DNA of 38,757 nt from Alphaproteobacteria bacterium. Lineage in GTDB: Bacteria > Pseudomonadota > Alphaproteobacteria > Rhodospirillales > Magnetospirillaceae. Shown here piece by piece: positions 16,560-26,032 of the stretch (within the stretch, counting starts at the first letter, position 1; each line of letters opens with the position of its first letter). The stretch spans positions 1 to 38,757 of the forward strand of contig JAJPHO010000033.1 of assembly GCA_021325215.1 (NCBI GenBank). The letters are read 5' to 3'. The translations under genes were made by a program, and so were the position numbers. The notes under the pieces are model-generated. The model was not told where the DNA came from and did no database searches. It saw only the letters and a program-made list of their open reading frames with translations.

Positions 16560-17939
16560 TTATGTTTTATTTAGGGCGGCAACCAGGCGGGACGATTTCA
16601 TCGCGAAGCGGCCGCTCATCAGAAGCGCGACCGCCGCCAGGCCGGCGACGAAGCCCCACCACAATCCGGTCGGCCCGGCGCCCAGGAAGAAGGCCAGCAG
16701 CACGCCCAACGGCAAACCCAATCCCCAATAGCCGGTCATGGCGAAGATCATCGCGGCATGAGTGTCCTTCAGTCCGCGCAGCGCGCCGGAGCCGACGGTC
16801 TGAGCGCCGTCGAACAGCTGGAACAAGGCGGCGAGGGTGATCATCTGCCGGCCGATCGCCAGCACCGACTCCATTTCCGGATCGTTCGCATCGAGGTAGA
16901 GCCGGATCACCGGGCCGGAAAACAGCTTGAGCCCGGTCGCCGACAGCGCCATGAAGCCTATGCCCAGTCCGAGCGAGAGGAAACCGGCCTGGCGGGCCAG
17001 ATACGGCTGGCCGGCGCCGATATGGAAGCCGACCCGCACCGTGCTGGCCTGGCCGATCGCCATCGGCACCATGAAGGTCAGCGACGAGATGCCGAGACAG
17101 ATCTGATGCGCCGCCAGCGGCACGGGTCCGAAACGGCCCATCAGCACGGTCGAGACCGAAAACAGCCCCATTTCGGCGATGATGGTGCAGGCGATCGGCC
17201 AGCCGATGCGGAACAGCTCGGCCAGTCCCTTGCCCAGCCCGGCCAGGCGAACATGCAGAATGCCGTCCGGCAGCAGCTTGCGGCGCGCCGCATAGATCGT
17301 CATCGACAGCGCCATGCCCCAGCAGGACAGCGAGGTCGCATAGGCCGATCCGCGCAGCCCGAAGGCCGGCATGCCGAAATGGCCGTAGATCAGTATCCAG
17401 TTGAAGAGCACATTGCCGAGGCAGGCGGCCAGCGTTGAAATCAGGATGATGCGCGGCCGTTCCAGCGCCGACAGGTAATAGCGGCAGGTCATCTGCCACA
17501 GCGCGGCGGGAATGCCCCAGACGAAGCCCTTTTCGTAATCCAGCGCCATCGCCGCCAGCGGCGCTTCGGTGCCCGACAGGATCAGCAGCTTGTCGACCAG
17601 CAGCAGCGACAGGATGATGGGAACCGAGCAGATCAGCGCCATGGCGAAGGTCGCCGCCACCACGCGCGGCACCGCGGCCAGATCGCCCGCGCCGCGGTAC
17701 TGCGCCAGGATCGGCTGAAGCGCCATCAGCAGGCCCTGGGTGAAGATCAGCATCGAGAAGGCGACCGTGCCGGCCAGGCCGCCGGCCGCCAGCGATTCGG
17801 CGGAAAGCCGCCCCATCATCACCGAGTCGGTGACGTTCATGGCGATCAGCCAGACCTGCGACACCGCCAAAGGCACGGCGAGAGCCAGCAATTGGGAGAG
17901 TTCGATCCTCCACGACAAGCCGAGCAGGCGGTTGATCAT
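16560..17939 (-). CDS. MATE family efflux transporter (NorM-like)
   Basis: 459-residue inner-membrane multidrug/toxin exporter driven by sodium or protons. About 12 membrane helices form two homologous halves: N-half PLAVSQVWLIAMNVTDSVMMGRLS with the conserved asparagine and aspartate of helix 1, and C-half IGWPIACTIIAEMGLFSVSTVLMGRFG. GLRGSAYAT in the first half and GALRGLKDTHAAM in the second are typical NorM segments. The start ATG overlaps the stop of the upstream GT-C-like gene by four bases (17936-17939), so translation is coupled. The substrate is unknown; the coupling hints at a product of, or defence related to, envelope glycosylation, which is speculative. Confidence 0.92.
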   Translation of the reverse strand: MINRLLGLSWRIELSQLLALAVPLAVSQVWLIAMNVTDSVMMGRLSAESLAAGGLAGTVAFSMLIFTQGLLMALQPILAQYRGAGDLAAVPRVVAATFAMALICSVPIILSLLLVDKLLILSGTEAPLAAMALDYEKGFVWGIPAALWQMTCRYYLSALERPRIILISTLAACLGNVLFNWILIYGHFGMPAFGLRGSAYATSLSCWGMALSMTIYAARRKLLPDGILHVRLAGLGKGLAELFRIGWPIACTIIAEMGLFSVSTVLMGRFGPVPLAAHQICLGISSLTFMVPMAIGQASTVRVGFHIGAGQPYLARQAGFLSLGLGIGFMALSATGLKLFSGPVIRLYLDANDPEMESVLAIGRQMITLAALFQLFDGAQTVGSGALRGLKDTHAAMIFAMTGYWGLGLPLGVLLAFFLGAGPTGLWWGFVAGLAAVALLMSGRFAMKSSRLVAALNKT

Positions 17940-19492
17940 TGGCGGACGACCGCACAGAGCGAATAGTCGCCGGCGCCGATCGGCGAGGTGACGACGCCGC
18001 AGGACTCGGGCACCAGCGCCAGCCCGTCATTGCCCAGGCGCTTGATCACGTCATGCCGTTCGATCTGGATGAACAGCGCCAGCAGCGGTCCCTGATGGGC
18101 GTCGATCCGCTCCTTCATCAGCCGGTTGAACGGCACGCCGGTCTGGTCCGGATTGGTGAAAGTGCTGTCGATCCGCAGGAACTGCATCGTCTCGGGGAAG
18201 GCCGGGATCAGGAAGGACAAAGGCTCGTGCCCGGCGATCAGCACCATGCTGTGGTCCGGGTCCTCGATCGGCGGCAGACTGACCCCGACCGGCCGTTCGG
18301 AAAAGGGCATGCGTATCCATTCGGCCGGCCTGGTGGTGACGCACAGCAGGAACACCACGGCCAGGCCGCCATTCAAGGCCAGGCGCTTGGGCAGCCCTTC
18401 GCAGATCAGCATCACCGCGAGCGGCGCCAGCATCTCCAGCACCACCAGATAGCGGTAGATCGAGAACAGCTTCAGCCAGGCCACATAGGCCAGCGCGATC
18501 GACAGCAGCAGAAAGGCGGTGCGCGGCCGCTTGTGCGCCCCCAGCAGGGGAGACAGCGGAATCAGCAGGAACAGCGCCAGCACCCGGGCGTCGAAGAAGG
18601 GAACCTCGGCGGCAACCCGGCTGTCGATGGTGAAGAACACCGGAAAGAAGATCCGGTGCAGCCAATCCTTCGGCTGGTAATAGACGTCGCGGTAATCGCC
18701 GGCCTGGCCCCAGGGCGAGTGGAAGATCTCGTTGAAATAGGGAAACAGCGGATTGCCGTAGTCATGCCAGAGATGCAGCATCCAGAACCCGCCGCCGATC
18801 AGCATGGTCAGCGCCAGTCCGGCGCCGAAACATAAGCAGACCGCAATCCGCCGCGAGAACGGAGCGGGCAGGGCGATCAGCAAGGCGAGGCCGGTGCCGG
18901 CGACGAAGGGAATCATCGTCTGCTTGAGCCCGAAGGCGAGGCCGAGCGGCAGGCCGGCCCACAGAGCGCATTTCGCCGCGTCGAGCCGGTCACCCTGCGC
19001 CATGCGGTCCCAGCGCCGCACCAGCAGCAGAAGCGTGCCGATCAGGCCCAGGCTGGTGACGTTGTCGTAGAACACCGTGCCGACCTCGGACAGCGCCACC
19101 GCGCCGCCGCAGCCGGCCGCCGCCAGCGTTGCCGAGATGTAGAGCTTGCGGCGCGGATCGGGCAGGGCCAGCAGGCTTTCCGCCAGGCGGGTCAGCAGGA
19201 TGAAGTCGAGGCCATGCAGCGCGCCCAGCCCGAAGGAAATGATCCGGGCGTTGAAGCGCCCGGCCGCCCAGGCAAAGGGCAGGTCGAGCAGCGGATTGTA
19301 GAAACTGGGCGTTTGCGACACCAAAAGGTCACGCCCCATATGCCCTGTCAGCAGCGCCCAGCCATTGTAATAATGGTAGTTGCGCAGGTCCCAGCTGCCA
19401 TCCATGCCCAGAGCCAGGGCGAGGAGGCCGCACAGGACCGGAGCGGAAATGAAGAAGCTCAGTCGAACGGAATGCAAGGGAAGGCGCGACAT
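17936..19492 (-). CDS. Polytopic membrane protein, GT-C/GT87-like glycosyltransferase candidate
   Basis: 518-residue integral membrane protein with about 11 hydrophobic helices. Shortly after the first helix it carries DGSWDLRNYHYYNGWALL and then FYNPLLDLPFAWAAGRF; an acidic residue in the first outer loop followed by an Asn/Tyr-rich stretch fits lipid-phospho-sugar dependent GT-C enzymes (GT87/DUF2029-like). A soluble C-terminal part (about 410-518) ends CGVVTSPIGAGDYSLCAVVRQ. The ATG at 19490-19492 is chosen because the membrane domain begins there; the open frame extends much further upstream but would run through the divergent SAM hydrolase gene. Coupled to the MATE exporter by a 4-bp overlap. 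The enzymatic role is inferred. Confidence 0.65.
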   Translation of the reverse strand: MSRLPLHSVRLSFFISAPVLCGLLALALGMDGSWDLRNYHYYNGWALLTGHMGRDLLVSQTPSFYNPLLDLPFAWAAGRFNARIISFGLGALHGLDFILLTRLAESLLALPDPRRKLYISATLAAAGCGGAVALSEVGTVFYDNVTSLGLIGTLLLLVRRWDRMAQGDRLDAAKCALWAGLPLGLAFGLKQTMIPFVAGTGLALLIALPAPFSRRIAVCLCFGAGLALTMLIGGGFWMLHLWHDYGNPLFPYFNEIFHSPWGQAGDYRDVYYQPKDWLHRIFFPVFFTIDSRVAAEVPFFDARVLALFLLIPLSPLLGAHKRPRTAFLLLSIALAYVAWLKLFSIYRYLVVLEMLAPLAVMLICEGLPKRLALNGGLAVVFLLCVTTRPAEWIRMPFSERPVGVSLPPIEDPDHSMVLIAGHEPLSFLIPAFPETMQFLRIDSTFTNPDQTGVPFNRLMKERIDAHQGPLLALFIQIERHDVIKRLGNDGLALVPESCGVVTSPIGAGDYSLCAVVRQ

Positions 19493-19528
19493 GGTGGGGG
19501 AAAGTACCTGTAATTTCGGGGCGGCGCG

Positions 19529-20257
19529 ATGATCTTTCTGTACACGGATTTCGGCCTCGAAGGCCCCTATGTCGGCCAGGTCAAGGCGGTGCTGCATGGC
19601 GTGGCGCCCCGGGTTCCGGTGTTCGACCTGTTCGCCGACGCGCCCGACCGCCGCCCGATGGAGGCTGCCTATCTGCTGGCCGCTTATGCCGGTTCCTGTC
19701 CGCCGGGCAGCCATTTTCTCTGTGTCGTCGATCCCGGCGTGGGGGGAGAGCGCCCGCCGGTCGCGCTGAAACTGGGCGAGGCCTGGTTCGTCGGGCCGGG
19801 CAATGGCTTGCTCGAGCAGGTGCATCGCCGGGCGTCCGGCTCGGAAGCTTATGTGATAGACTGGCGCCCGGAGAGCTTATCGGCCAGCTTTCATGGCCGC
19901 GATCTGTTCGCGCCGGTGCTCGGGCGTCTGGCCGCGGGCGCCGCGCCCGGGGAAGCCGGGCTGCGTTCGGCCGAGGTGCCGCGGTTTCCCGACTGGCCCG
20001 ACGATCTGCCGGCGGTGATCTATCGCGACCGCTATGGCAATCTGATGACCGGCTTGCGTGATGCAACTATTGCGCGTGCAAATCGACTCCGTCTCGGCGG
20101 GCACGAAATCCCCTGGGCGAAGACTTTTTCGGCGGCGGCGCTGGGCCAGGCCTTCTGGTACGTCAATTCGACCGGGTTGGTCGAGATCGCCGTCAATGGC
20201 GGCAGCGCTGCTTCGGCATTGCACGCCGGGGTAGGCAGCGGGGTTGAAATCATTTGA
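19529..20257 (+). CDS. SAM hydrolase / SAM hydroxide adenosyltransferase (DUF62 family)
   Basis: 242-residue protein of the family that splits S-adenosylmethionine to adenosine and methionine with water as nucleophile; the related fluorinase/chlorinase use halides. MIFLYTDFGLEGPYVGQVKAVL (Asp7 in TDFG), FLCVVDPGVGGERPPVA, WFVGPGNGLL and SASFHGRDLFAPVLGRLAAG are diagnostic, and the FHGRD-FAP block carries part of the Asp-Arg-His water-activating set. A C-terminal beta domain includes VIYRDRYGNLMTGL. The size is normal. It is divergent from the GT-C-like gene across only 36 bases, and an MBL-fold gene follows 109 bases later. The ribosome site is weak (GGGGCGG). Confidence 0.88.
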   Translation: MIFLYTDFGLEGPYVGQVKAVLHGVAPRVPVFDLFADAPDRRPMEAAYLLAAYAGSCPPGSHFLCVVDPGVGGERPPVALKLGEAWFVGPGNGLLEQVHRRASGSEAYVIDWRPESLSASFHGRDLFAPVLGRLAAGAAPGEAGLRSAEVPRFPDWPDDLPAVIYRDRYGNLMTGLRDATIARANRLRLGGHEIPWAKTFSAAALGQAFWYVNSTGLVEIAVNGGSAASALHAGVGSGVEII

Positions 20258-20366
20258 CCTTTGAGGTCCCGGCGATAAGGTTAGAGCGCAATCTCTGCAC
20301 GAATATGTCCGCCAGGGCAGGTTGTGGTGTTGCGGAGGGAGCAAAGGTCAGGCTCGGAGGGGGTGC

Positions 20367-21191
20367 ATGGCCGTAGAGGTCAAGTTTTGGGGCGTCCGGG
20401 GCAGCATCGCCTGCCCGACGCCGGACCATATGATTTATGGTGGAAACACCAGCTGCATCGAAGTCTCGAACGGGCCTAACCGCCTGATTCTCGATGCCGG
20501 TACCGGCTTGCGCGCCTTGGGCCAGAATCTGATGCAGCGCGGCGAGACCTCCGGCATTCTGCTGCTGACCCATACCCATTGGGACCATATCTGCGGCTTT
20601 CCCTTCTTCACGCCGTTCTATCTCCCGGGCCACAAGTTCCGCGTGATGGCCGGGCACCTGTCCGACCGCGGCGGGGTGCGCCAGGTCCTGGCAAGCCAGA
20701 TGGCGGCGCCGACTTTCCCGGTTCCGTTGGCGGCGTTGAAGGCCGACATGGATTACGTCGATTTCCGCGCCGGCGACACCCTGACCGATCTCTATCCCGG
20801 CCTGGTGGTGCGCAGCGGCGCGCTCAAGCATCCTGACGGCGCCACCGGCTATCGCCTTGAATGGGATGGAAAAATCGTCTGTTACGTGACCGACACCGAG
20901 CATCAGCCCGGGCAGCTCGATCAGAGCGTGATCGATCTGATCAGCGGCGCCGATCTGGTGATCTATGACTGCACCTATACCGACGAGAATTTCGCCCCCA
21001 AGGTCGGATGGGGCCATTCGACCTGGCAGCAGGGTGTCCGCCTGTGCCAGGCCGCGGGGGCGCGTCAGCTGGCCATCTTCCATCACGATCCGGAAAACAC
21101 CGATCCGGCGATGGCCCGCATCGAGGCGGAGGCTAAGCAGGCCTGGGCCGGCTGCCTGGTCGCCCGCGATGAGATGACTTTGGTACTTTAA
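20367..21191 (+). CDS. MBL-fold metallo-hydrolase (PhnP/RNase Z-like)
   Basis: 274-residue metallo-beta-lactamase-fold hydrolase, probably a cytoplasmic phosphodiesterase. The metal motif is LTHTHWDHICG (His69, His71, Asp73, His74), with further ligands likely in HPDG and in CYVTDTEH, and a distal IFHHDPEN. The N-terminus VKFWGVRGSIACPTPDHMIYGGNTSCIEV is typical of COG1235-type proteins. The ATG at 20367 has GGAGGGGG just upstream; the longer frame from 20322 has no family support. The substrate cannot be deduced: cyclic nucleotide, RNA or phosphonate-derived phosphodiesters are all possible. No neighbours point to one pathway. Confidence 0.85.
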   Translation: MAVEVKFWGVRGSIACPTPDHMIYGGNTSCIEVSNGPNRLILDAGTGLRALGQNLMQRGETSGILLLTHTHWDHICGFPFFTPFYLPGHKFRVMAGHLSDRGGVRQVLASQMAAPTFPVPLAALKADMDYVDFRAGDTLTDLYPGLVVRSGALKHPDGATGYRLEWDGKIVCYVTDTEHQPGQLDQSVIDLISGADLVIYDCTYTDENFAPKVGWGHSTWQQGVRLCQAAGARQLAIFHHDPENTDPAMARIEAEAKQAWAGCLVARDEMTLVL

Positions 21192-21207
21192 GACGGCAGG
21201 GTAGCCT

Positions 21208-21307
21208 CCCTCCGGTCCATTCCAGACGTCGGCTTTGCCGCCGCCCGGAACCTTGGGACCTTCGCCCCCGCACCCTCGGGGTGTCCGCTCCGCGTTCCCT
21301 CCGGTCC
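21208..21307. repeat. Structured intergenic element bounded by 11-bp direct repeats
   Basis: CCCTCCGGTCC occurs at 21208-21218 and again at 21297-21307. Between them lie small GC-rich hairpins: CGGC-TTT-GCCG (21230-21240) and CACCC-TCG-GGGTG (21271-21283), the latter further enclosed by GGA (21256-21258) and TCC (21284-21286). The element fills the gap between convergent genes and could be a REP-like dispersed repeat or the shared terminator region of the second MCP and the MBL gene. Confidence 0.4.
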
Positions 21308-21327
21308 GTTCGCTGCGATCCTCCGCG

Positions 21328-23430
21328 CTATGCTCGAAGGACGTTCACCTCCCCGAGGAACGCCGCCACCGTCTCGCGCAGACGATCGGCGCGCTGCGCC
21401 GTCGCTTCCGCTTCGGTCAGCATGATTTGGGCGGCCTTGCCCATGTCGGTCGCCTGCTGGGCCGCGAAGCTGATCTTCCCAGCCACTTCCGCCGCACCGC
21501 CCGCCGCCAGACCGGCATTCTGGGCGATCTCGCGGGTGGCGGCCTCCTGGCTGCCCACCGCTTCGGCGATGCTGTCGGCGTTGGCTTTGATGCGTCCGGT
21601 CGTCGAGACGATCTTTTCGATCGAAGCCACGGCTTCGGCGGTCTTGGATTGGATGGCGCCGATATGTTTGGAGATGGCCCCGGTGGCGTTGGAGGTCTGC
21701 GACGACAGCGCCTTGACCTCGGTGGCCACCACCGCGAAGCCCTTGCCGGCTTCGCCGGCGCGCACCGCCTCGATGGCGGCGTTCAGCGCCAGCATGTTGG
21801 TCTTGCCGGCGATCGAGGTGATCAATGCCACCACTTCGCCGATCGAATCCGCGGCTTCGGACAGGCCTGCCACCAGGCGGTCGGTATTGGCCGCGGCATC
21901 CGCGGCCTCGTTGGTGACGGCGGTGGATTCGCCGACGCGCTCGGTGATGGTGTGGACCTGGGCGGCCAATTCCTCGGCGGCGGCGGCGATGGTGTTGACG
22001 CCGTCGGTCGCCTGGCGGCTCGACTGGTCGACCAGCGCCATCTGCTCCGAGGTATGGCCGGCCATGGCGGTGATCGCCTCGGCGCGTCCCCGCAGCGCTT
22101 CCATCGAGGAGGTGACGCCCTGCATGATCTCGGCGACCTGGCGGTCGAACTCGCTGGTCAGGGCGTCGAGGCGCCGGCCGCGTTCGGCCACCGCTTCGCT
22201 CTGCTTGGCGCGTTCGGCCTGCATGCGTTCGACCGCGCCCATATTGTCTTTGAACACCTGCACTTCCTTGGCCATCGCGCCGATCTCGTCGCCGCGGCCC
22301 TGGCCGGGGATTTCGACGCCCTGGCGGCCCGCGGCGACTTCGCGCATGGCGTGCTCCATCGCGGCGATCGGCAGGGTGATCGAGCGGCGGAACACCGCGG
22401 CGGCGACCTGGAAGGCGGCGGCCGAGACCAGGCCGATCAGCATGGTGGTCCACAGCACCAGGCGGCGGATGAAGATGCCGTCCAGGGTGGCATGCTCGCT
22501 GGCGGCCTGGGCCTTGTCGAACAGGGCGTCGACCTTGGGCTGCAGTTCGCGGGCGACCTTCTGGATGTCGGCCGAGCCGGCATTGACCACCAGGCTGTTC
22601 TCGCCGAACGCGCCCCAATCGGTCAGGTAATTGGTCAGCAGGGTGTGGAACTTGGCCTGGGTGGCCGGGTCCAGCCCGCCGCTGTCGATCTTGAGGTCGA
22701 CCTCGTTCGACCAGCGCCGGTGCAGACGAAGGCGGCCCGGCTCCTTGGTCAGGATGAAGTCCTTCTCGGCCAGGCGCATCTGCAGGATGCGCGCGGCCAG
22801 GGCATCCTGGTTCGGCCACAGATCGATTTCCGACTGCATCGCCTTGGCGGACGCATTGAGTTTGGCGCGGATGCCGTCATTGTCGGTCATGCCCAGTGTT
22901 TCCTGGGCGGTGACCACCTTGTCGAAGTCGGCATCGATGGCGGCGACGCCGGCGGCCATGGCCTCCAGCGTATCCTTGTCGCCGCCGGCGACGTCGAGGT
23001 CCTTCATCTTGGCCAGGGCCGTGGCGGCGCGTTCGGCGGTGCGCTTCATCTGCGCCTTGGCGTCGGCGTCATGCAGGTCGACATAGGCGGTCAGGCCGGT
23101 CTGCAGCGCCAGCAGATCGGCACGGAAATCGGCGGCGCGGTCGCGCATTTCGCCGAATTCCGCCTGACTGCGGGCGGCGGCGGAAATCCGCCACTCTCCC
23201 ACGCCGTAAGCCAGCGCGAAGGCCAGCAGCGAGGCCAGGCCCAGAGCCGACAGCGCGTAAAAGCGCCAGCCGATTGGCCGGTCGGACAGGATCGGAATGT
23301 CGCCGGTGGTCCAGATTTTCAGGGCATCGGCACGCAGTTTGCCGAGGCGGGTCTTCGGGGCGGCTTTTTTGGCCGCCAAAGACAAAGCGCCCTCCGCCGG
23401 AGCGGAGGACGCGACGGGGCGTTGGTGCAT
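21328..23430 (-). CDS. Methyl-accepting chemotaxis protein with large periplasmic helical sensor
   Basis: 700-residue chemoreceptor. An unusual cytoplasmic N-terminal tail of about 55 residues ([15 protein letters not shown], basic and Ala-rich) precedes TM1 (about 56-76). The periplasmic part (about 77-325) is all-helical and about 250 residues long, compatible with a bimodular HBM-like sensor; TM2 follows (about 327-350), then HAMP (about 351-405). The signalling tip reads [19 protein letters not shown] then [18 protein letters not shown], with Val replacing the usual second Ala of EAARAGE and Lys replacing Gln. There is no C-terminal CheR tether. The ATG at 23428-23430 has AGAGGG about nine bases upstream. 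Ligand unknown. Confidence 0.9.
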   Translation of the reverse strand: MHQRPVASSAPAEGALSLAAKKAAPKTRLGKLRADALKIWTTGDIPILSDRPIGWRFYALSALGLASLLAFALAYGVGEWRISAAARSQAEFGEMRDRAADFRADLLALQTGLTAYVDLHDADAKAQMKRTAERAATALAKMKDLDVAGGDKDTLEAMAAGVAAIDADFDKVVTAQETLGMTDNDGIRAKLNASAKAMQSEIDLWPNQDALAARILQMRLAEKDFILTKEPGRLRLHRRWSNEVDLKIDSGGLDPATQAKFHTLLTNYLTDWGAFGENSLVVNAGSADIQKVARELQPKVDALFDKAQAASEHATLDGIFIRRLVLWTTMLIGLVSAAAFQVAAAVFRRSITLPIAAMEHAMREVAAGRQGVEIPGQGRGDEIGAMAKEVQVFKDNMGAVERMQAERAKQSEAVAERGRRLDALTSEFDRQVAEIMQGVTSSMEALRGRAEAITAMAGHTSEQMALVDQSSRQATDGVNTIAAAAEELAAQVHTITERVGESTAVTNEAADAAANTDRLVAGLSEAADSIGEVVALITSIAGKTNMLALNAAIEAVRAGEAGKGFAVVATEVKALSSQTSNATGAISKHIGAIQSKTAEAVASIEKIVSTTGRIKANADSIAEAVGSQEAATREIAQNAGLAAGGAAEVAGKISFAAQQATDMGKAAQIMLTEAEATAQRADRLRETVAAFLGEVNVLRA

Positions 23431-23568
23431 CGGGCTTTTCCCTCTCGAATCGCCGATAGTATTTTGGCGATACGTATCCCGGCTGCTACCGCACCTGCGA
23501 ATAAGATTCGATGACTCTTAAGCGGTCATTTGATTAAAATTTTATACAAATTCAGAGCTATTCCAGAC
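23431..23568. promoter_or_regulatory. Promoter region of the second MCP gene
   Basis: This 138-base gap between the lldP stop and the MCP start holds several symmetric sites. ATCGCC (23449-23454) pairs with GGCGAT (23466-23471), GATACGTATC (23469-23478) is a perfect palindrome, and ATGAC/GTCAT arms lie at 23511-23515 and 23525-23529. An AT-rich block covers 23529-23552. One or more may bind a regulator of the MCP gene; none matches a named consensus. Confidence 0.4.
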
Positions 23569-25221
23569 TCATCCGGGGATCATCCAAGGCAGCAGATAGG
23601 CCTGGATCACCGTCAGGATGCCGATCAGAACCACGAAGAACAGGCTGTGTTTAAAGGTAAATCGGAACAATTCCGATTCCTGTCCGACCATGCCCGATGC
23701 GGCGCAGGCCACCGCCACCGATTGCGGCGAGATCATCTTGCCGGTCACGCCGCCGGTGGTGTTGGCCGCCACCATAAGCACGTCCGACGAGCCCAGCACA
23801 TGCGCGGTATTCGCCTGCAGGCCGCAGAACAAGGCATTGCTCGACGTGTCCGACCCGGTCAGGAACACGCCCAGCCAGCCCAATATCGGCGAGAAGAACG
23901 GATAGGCGACACCCGTTCCCGCCAAAGCCAGGGCCAAGGTCGAGGAGGCGCCGGAATAATTGGCGATATAGGCGAAGGCCAGCACGCAGCCGATCAGATA
24001 GATCGGCCAGCGCAGTTCCTTCAGGGTGCCGCCGAAGATCTTGAAGAAATCCCCGCCCTTGATGCCCAGCACGAAGCTGGACAGGATCGCGGTGATCAGG
24101 ATGGCCGTTCCGGACGCGGCCAGCGGCGAGAAGTTGTAGACCGCGCCATAAGGCGTGGGGGCGGCCACGATCGGCGTCGCCTTGATGACCAGCTTATCGA
24201 GGCCGGGCACCGGGATGTTGAAGTTGATCCCGGACAGGGCGCCGTTCTTGCCGAACAGATCCTTGAAGACGGGCAGGCTCCAGATCGTCACCAGCACGGT
24301 CAGGATCAGGAAGGGCGACCAGGCCTTGAGCACCTGGCCGGGGGTGTAGTGATGCTGGGTGCGGGCCGCCTGTCCGGCGCCGCCGCCTTCGAAGCGGAAC
24401 ACTTCCTTGGGCGACCATACCTTCAGGAACAGGGTGGTGGAGATCAGGCTGGCCAGGGCGGAGAGGATGTCCGGCAGCTCCGGCCCGATGAAATTGGAGA
24501 CCAGGAACTGGCACAGGGCGAAGCTGCCTCCGGCCACCAGGATCGCCGGCCAGGTCTGCTTGATGCCCTTGATGCCGTCCATCACGCCGACCAGCCAGAA
24601 GGGCAGGAACAGCGACAGGAAGGGCAGCTGGCGTCCGGCCATGGCGCCGACCAGCATGGGGTCGATGCCGCCGATCTTGCCGGCGGTGATGATCGGAATG
24701 CCCAGCGCGCCGAAGGCGACCGGGGCGGTGTTGGCGATCAGGCAGAGGCCCGCAGCATAAATCGGGCTGAAGCCCAGGCCGACCAGGATGGCGGCGGTGA
24801 TGGCGACGGGGGTGCTGAACCCGGCGGCGCCTTCCAGGAACGCGCCGAAGGAAAAGCCGATCATCAGCATCTGCAGGCGCTGATCCTCGGTGATCGAGGT
24901 GACCGAGGCGCGGATCACTTCGAACTGGCCGCTCTTGACCGTCAGCTTGTATAGGAAGACGGCGGTGATGACGATCCAGGCGATCGGCCATTCGCCGAAC
25001 AGGAAACCGTCGATCGCCGAGGCCGCCGCCATCGATACCGGCATCCCATAAAACAAAATCGCCACGGCAAGGGCAGTGGCGACGGTGAGCGTGGCGGCGA
25101 TATGACCCTTCAAGCGAAGGAGCGCCAAAGTGACGAAGAACACCAAAATAGGCAGCGCGGCGATGACCGCCGATGCCCAAAACTGGTTGAGCGGGTCGTA
25201 AATCTGGGTCCAGGTCGGCAT
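23569..25221 (-). CDS. lldP: L-lactate permease
   Basis: 550-residue inner-membrane lactate/glycolate proton symporter of the LctP family. Its length and about 12-14 helices match Lld[46 protein letters not shown] and [19 protein letters not shown] are family-specific blocks, the last two lining the transport path. The C-terminus ends [18 protein letters not shown]. The ATG at 25219-25221 follows GGGGGAG at good spacing. It stands alone: no lldD dehydrogenase or lldR regulator is adjacent. It is divergent from an RluA-type gene over 101 bases. Confidence 0.95.
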   Translation of the reverse strand: MPTWTQIYDPLNQFWASAVIAALPILVFFVTLALLRLKGHIAATLTVATALAVAILFYGMPVSMAAASAIDGFLFGEWPIAWIVITAVFLYKLTVKSGQFEVIRASVTSITEDQRLQMLMIGFSFGAFLEGAAGFSTPVAITAAILVGLGFSPIYAAGLCLIANTAPVAFGALGIPIITAGKIGGIDPMLVGAMAGRQLPFLSLFLPFWLVGVMDGIKGIKQTWPAILVAGGSFALCQFLVSNFIGPELPDILSALASLISTTLFLKVWSPKEVFRFEGGGAGQAARTQHHYTPGQVLKAWSPFLILTVLVTIWSLPVFKDLFGKNGALSGINFNIPVPGLDKLVIKATPIVAAPTPYGAVYNFSPLAASGTAILITAILSSFVLGIKGGDFFKIFGGTLKELRWPIYLIGCVLAFAYIANYSGASSTLALALAGTGVAYPFFSPILGWLGVFLTGSDTSSNALFCGLQANTAHVLGSSDVLMVAANTTGGVTGKMISPQSVAVACAASGMVGQESELFRFTFKHSLFFVVLIGILTVIQAYLLPWMIPG

Positions 25222-25267
25222 TGTGACTCCCCCGTGAAAGGCTCTACAGGCCTATTTACTTACGACC

Positions 25268-25286
25268 GGAATGGTATGGTTATTCC
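25268..25286. promoter_or_regulatory. Candidate operator between lldP and the pseudouridine synthase gene
   Basis: GGAATGGTATGGTTATTCC has perfect 5-bp outer arms around a 9-bp AT/GT-rich centre in the 101-base divergent gap. The dimension suits a GntR-like dimer such as a lactate regulator. This is a low-confidence visual call. Confidence 0.25.
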
Positions 25287-25322
25287 CGACACCCTGTAAA
25301 GCTATCTGAGTATACAATCGCT

Positions 25323-26024
25323 ATGGAAATTACCTCTCTTGTCGACCGAGTCTTATACCGCGATGCAATAATGCTGGTCATCGACAAGCCGGCTGGTCTT
25401 GCGGTGCATGAAGGCGGACAGGGCGGCCCCAGCCTGCGGCCGATGCTCGACGAGCTGCGCTTCGGCCTGCCGCGCCCACCAGAACTGGCGCATCGCCTGG
25501 ACCGCGACACCTCCGGCTGCCTCGTCCTCGGCCGTCACCGCAAGGCCCTGGCCGATCTCGGCGCCCTGTTCGCCGAGGGCAAGATCAAGAAGACCTATTG
25601 GGCGCTGGCCGTCGGCACGCCGAACAACGCCGAAATCGGCGAAGAGGGGCTGATCGACAAGCCGCTGAAGAAGATCGACAGCCGCCGCGGCAAGATGGCG
25701 ATCGCCAAGGACAATGACAAAGCCGGCCAGCCCTCGCAGACCAGGTGGAAGGTGCTGGGCAGGCAGGACCGCATCGCCTGGCTCGAACTCTCCCCGCTGA
25801 CCGGCCGCACCCACCAGCTCCGCGTCCACCTCGCGTCGCTCGGCTGCCCGATCCTGGGCGACCGTATCTATGGCGCCGGTACCGCCGACCTGCTGGCGCC
25901 GCAGCTGTGTCTGCATGCGCGGGCGGTCAGCGTGCCGATCTATAAGAACAAGCCGGCGGTGAGTGTCGAGGCGCAGCCGCCGGAGCATATGCGGGAGGGG
26001 TTGGCGGGGTGCGGGGCTAAATAG
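25323..26024 (+). CDS. RNA pseudouridine synthase, RluA family
   Basis: 233-residue enzyme isomerizing uridine to pseudouridine in rRNA or tRNA. The catalytic motif HRLDRDTSGCLVLGR carries Asp60; LVIDKPAGLAVHEGG (18-32), IKKTYWALAVG and LSPLTGRTHQLRVHLASLGCPILGD are the other family blocks. It lacks an N-terminal S4 domain, as in RluA-like and RluC-core short members, so the target position cannot be read from sequence. The ATG at 25323 begins just before the conserved fold. It ends eight bases from the convergent DsbA-like gene. Confidence 0.93.
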   Translation: MEITSLVDRVLYRDAIMLVIDKPAGLAVHEGGQGGPSLRPMLDELRFGLPRPPELAHRLDRDTSGCLVLGRHRKALADLGALFAEGKIKKTYWALAVGTPNNAEIGEEGLIDKPLKKIDSRRGKMAIAKDNDKAGQPSQTRWKVLGRQDRIAWLELSPLTGRTHQLRVHLASLGCPILGDRIYGAGTADLLAPQLCLHARAVSVPIYKNKPAVSVEAQPPEHMREGLAGCGAK

Positions 26025-26032
26025 CGATGCGA

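Noticed and set aside
16567-18030. 487-codon minus-strand frame overlapping the MATE and GT-C-like genes
   Set aside because: It is offset by one base from the real MATE frame and has no hydrophobic helices or known motif.
21235-23514. 759-codon plus-strand frame opposite the second MCP
   Set aside because: Gly/His/Asp-rich shadow; the minus-strand frame has HAMP and MCP signalling domains.
23518-23537. Possible CtrA box (TTAA...TTAA) upstream of the second MCP
   Set aside because: The two TTAA half sites are 12 bases apart rather than 7, and the wider consensus is absent.
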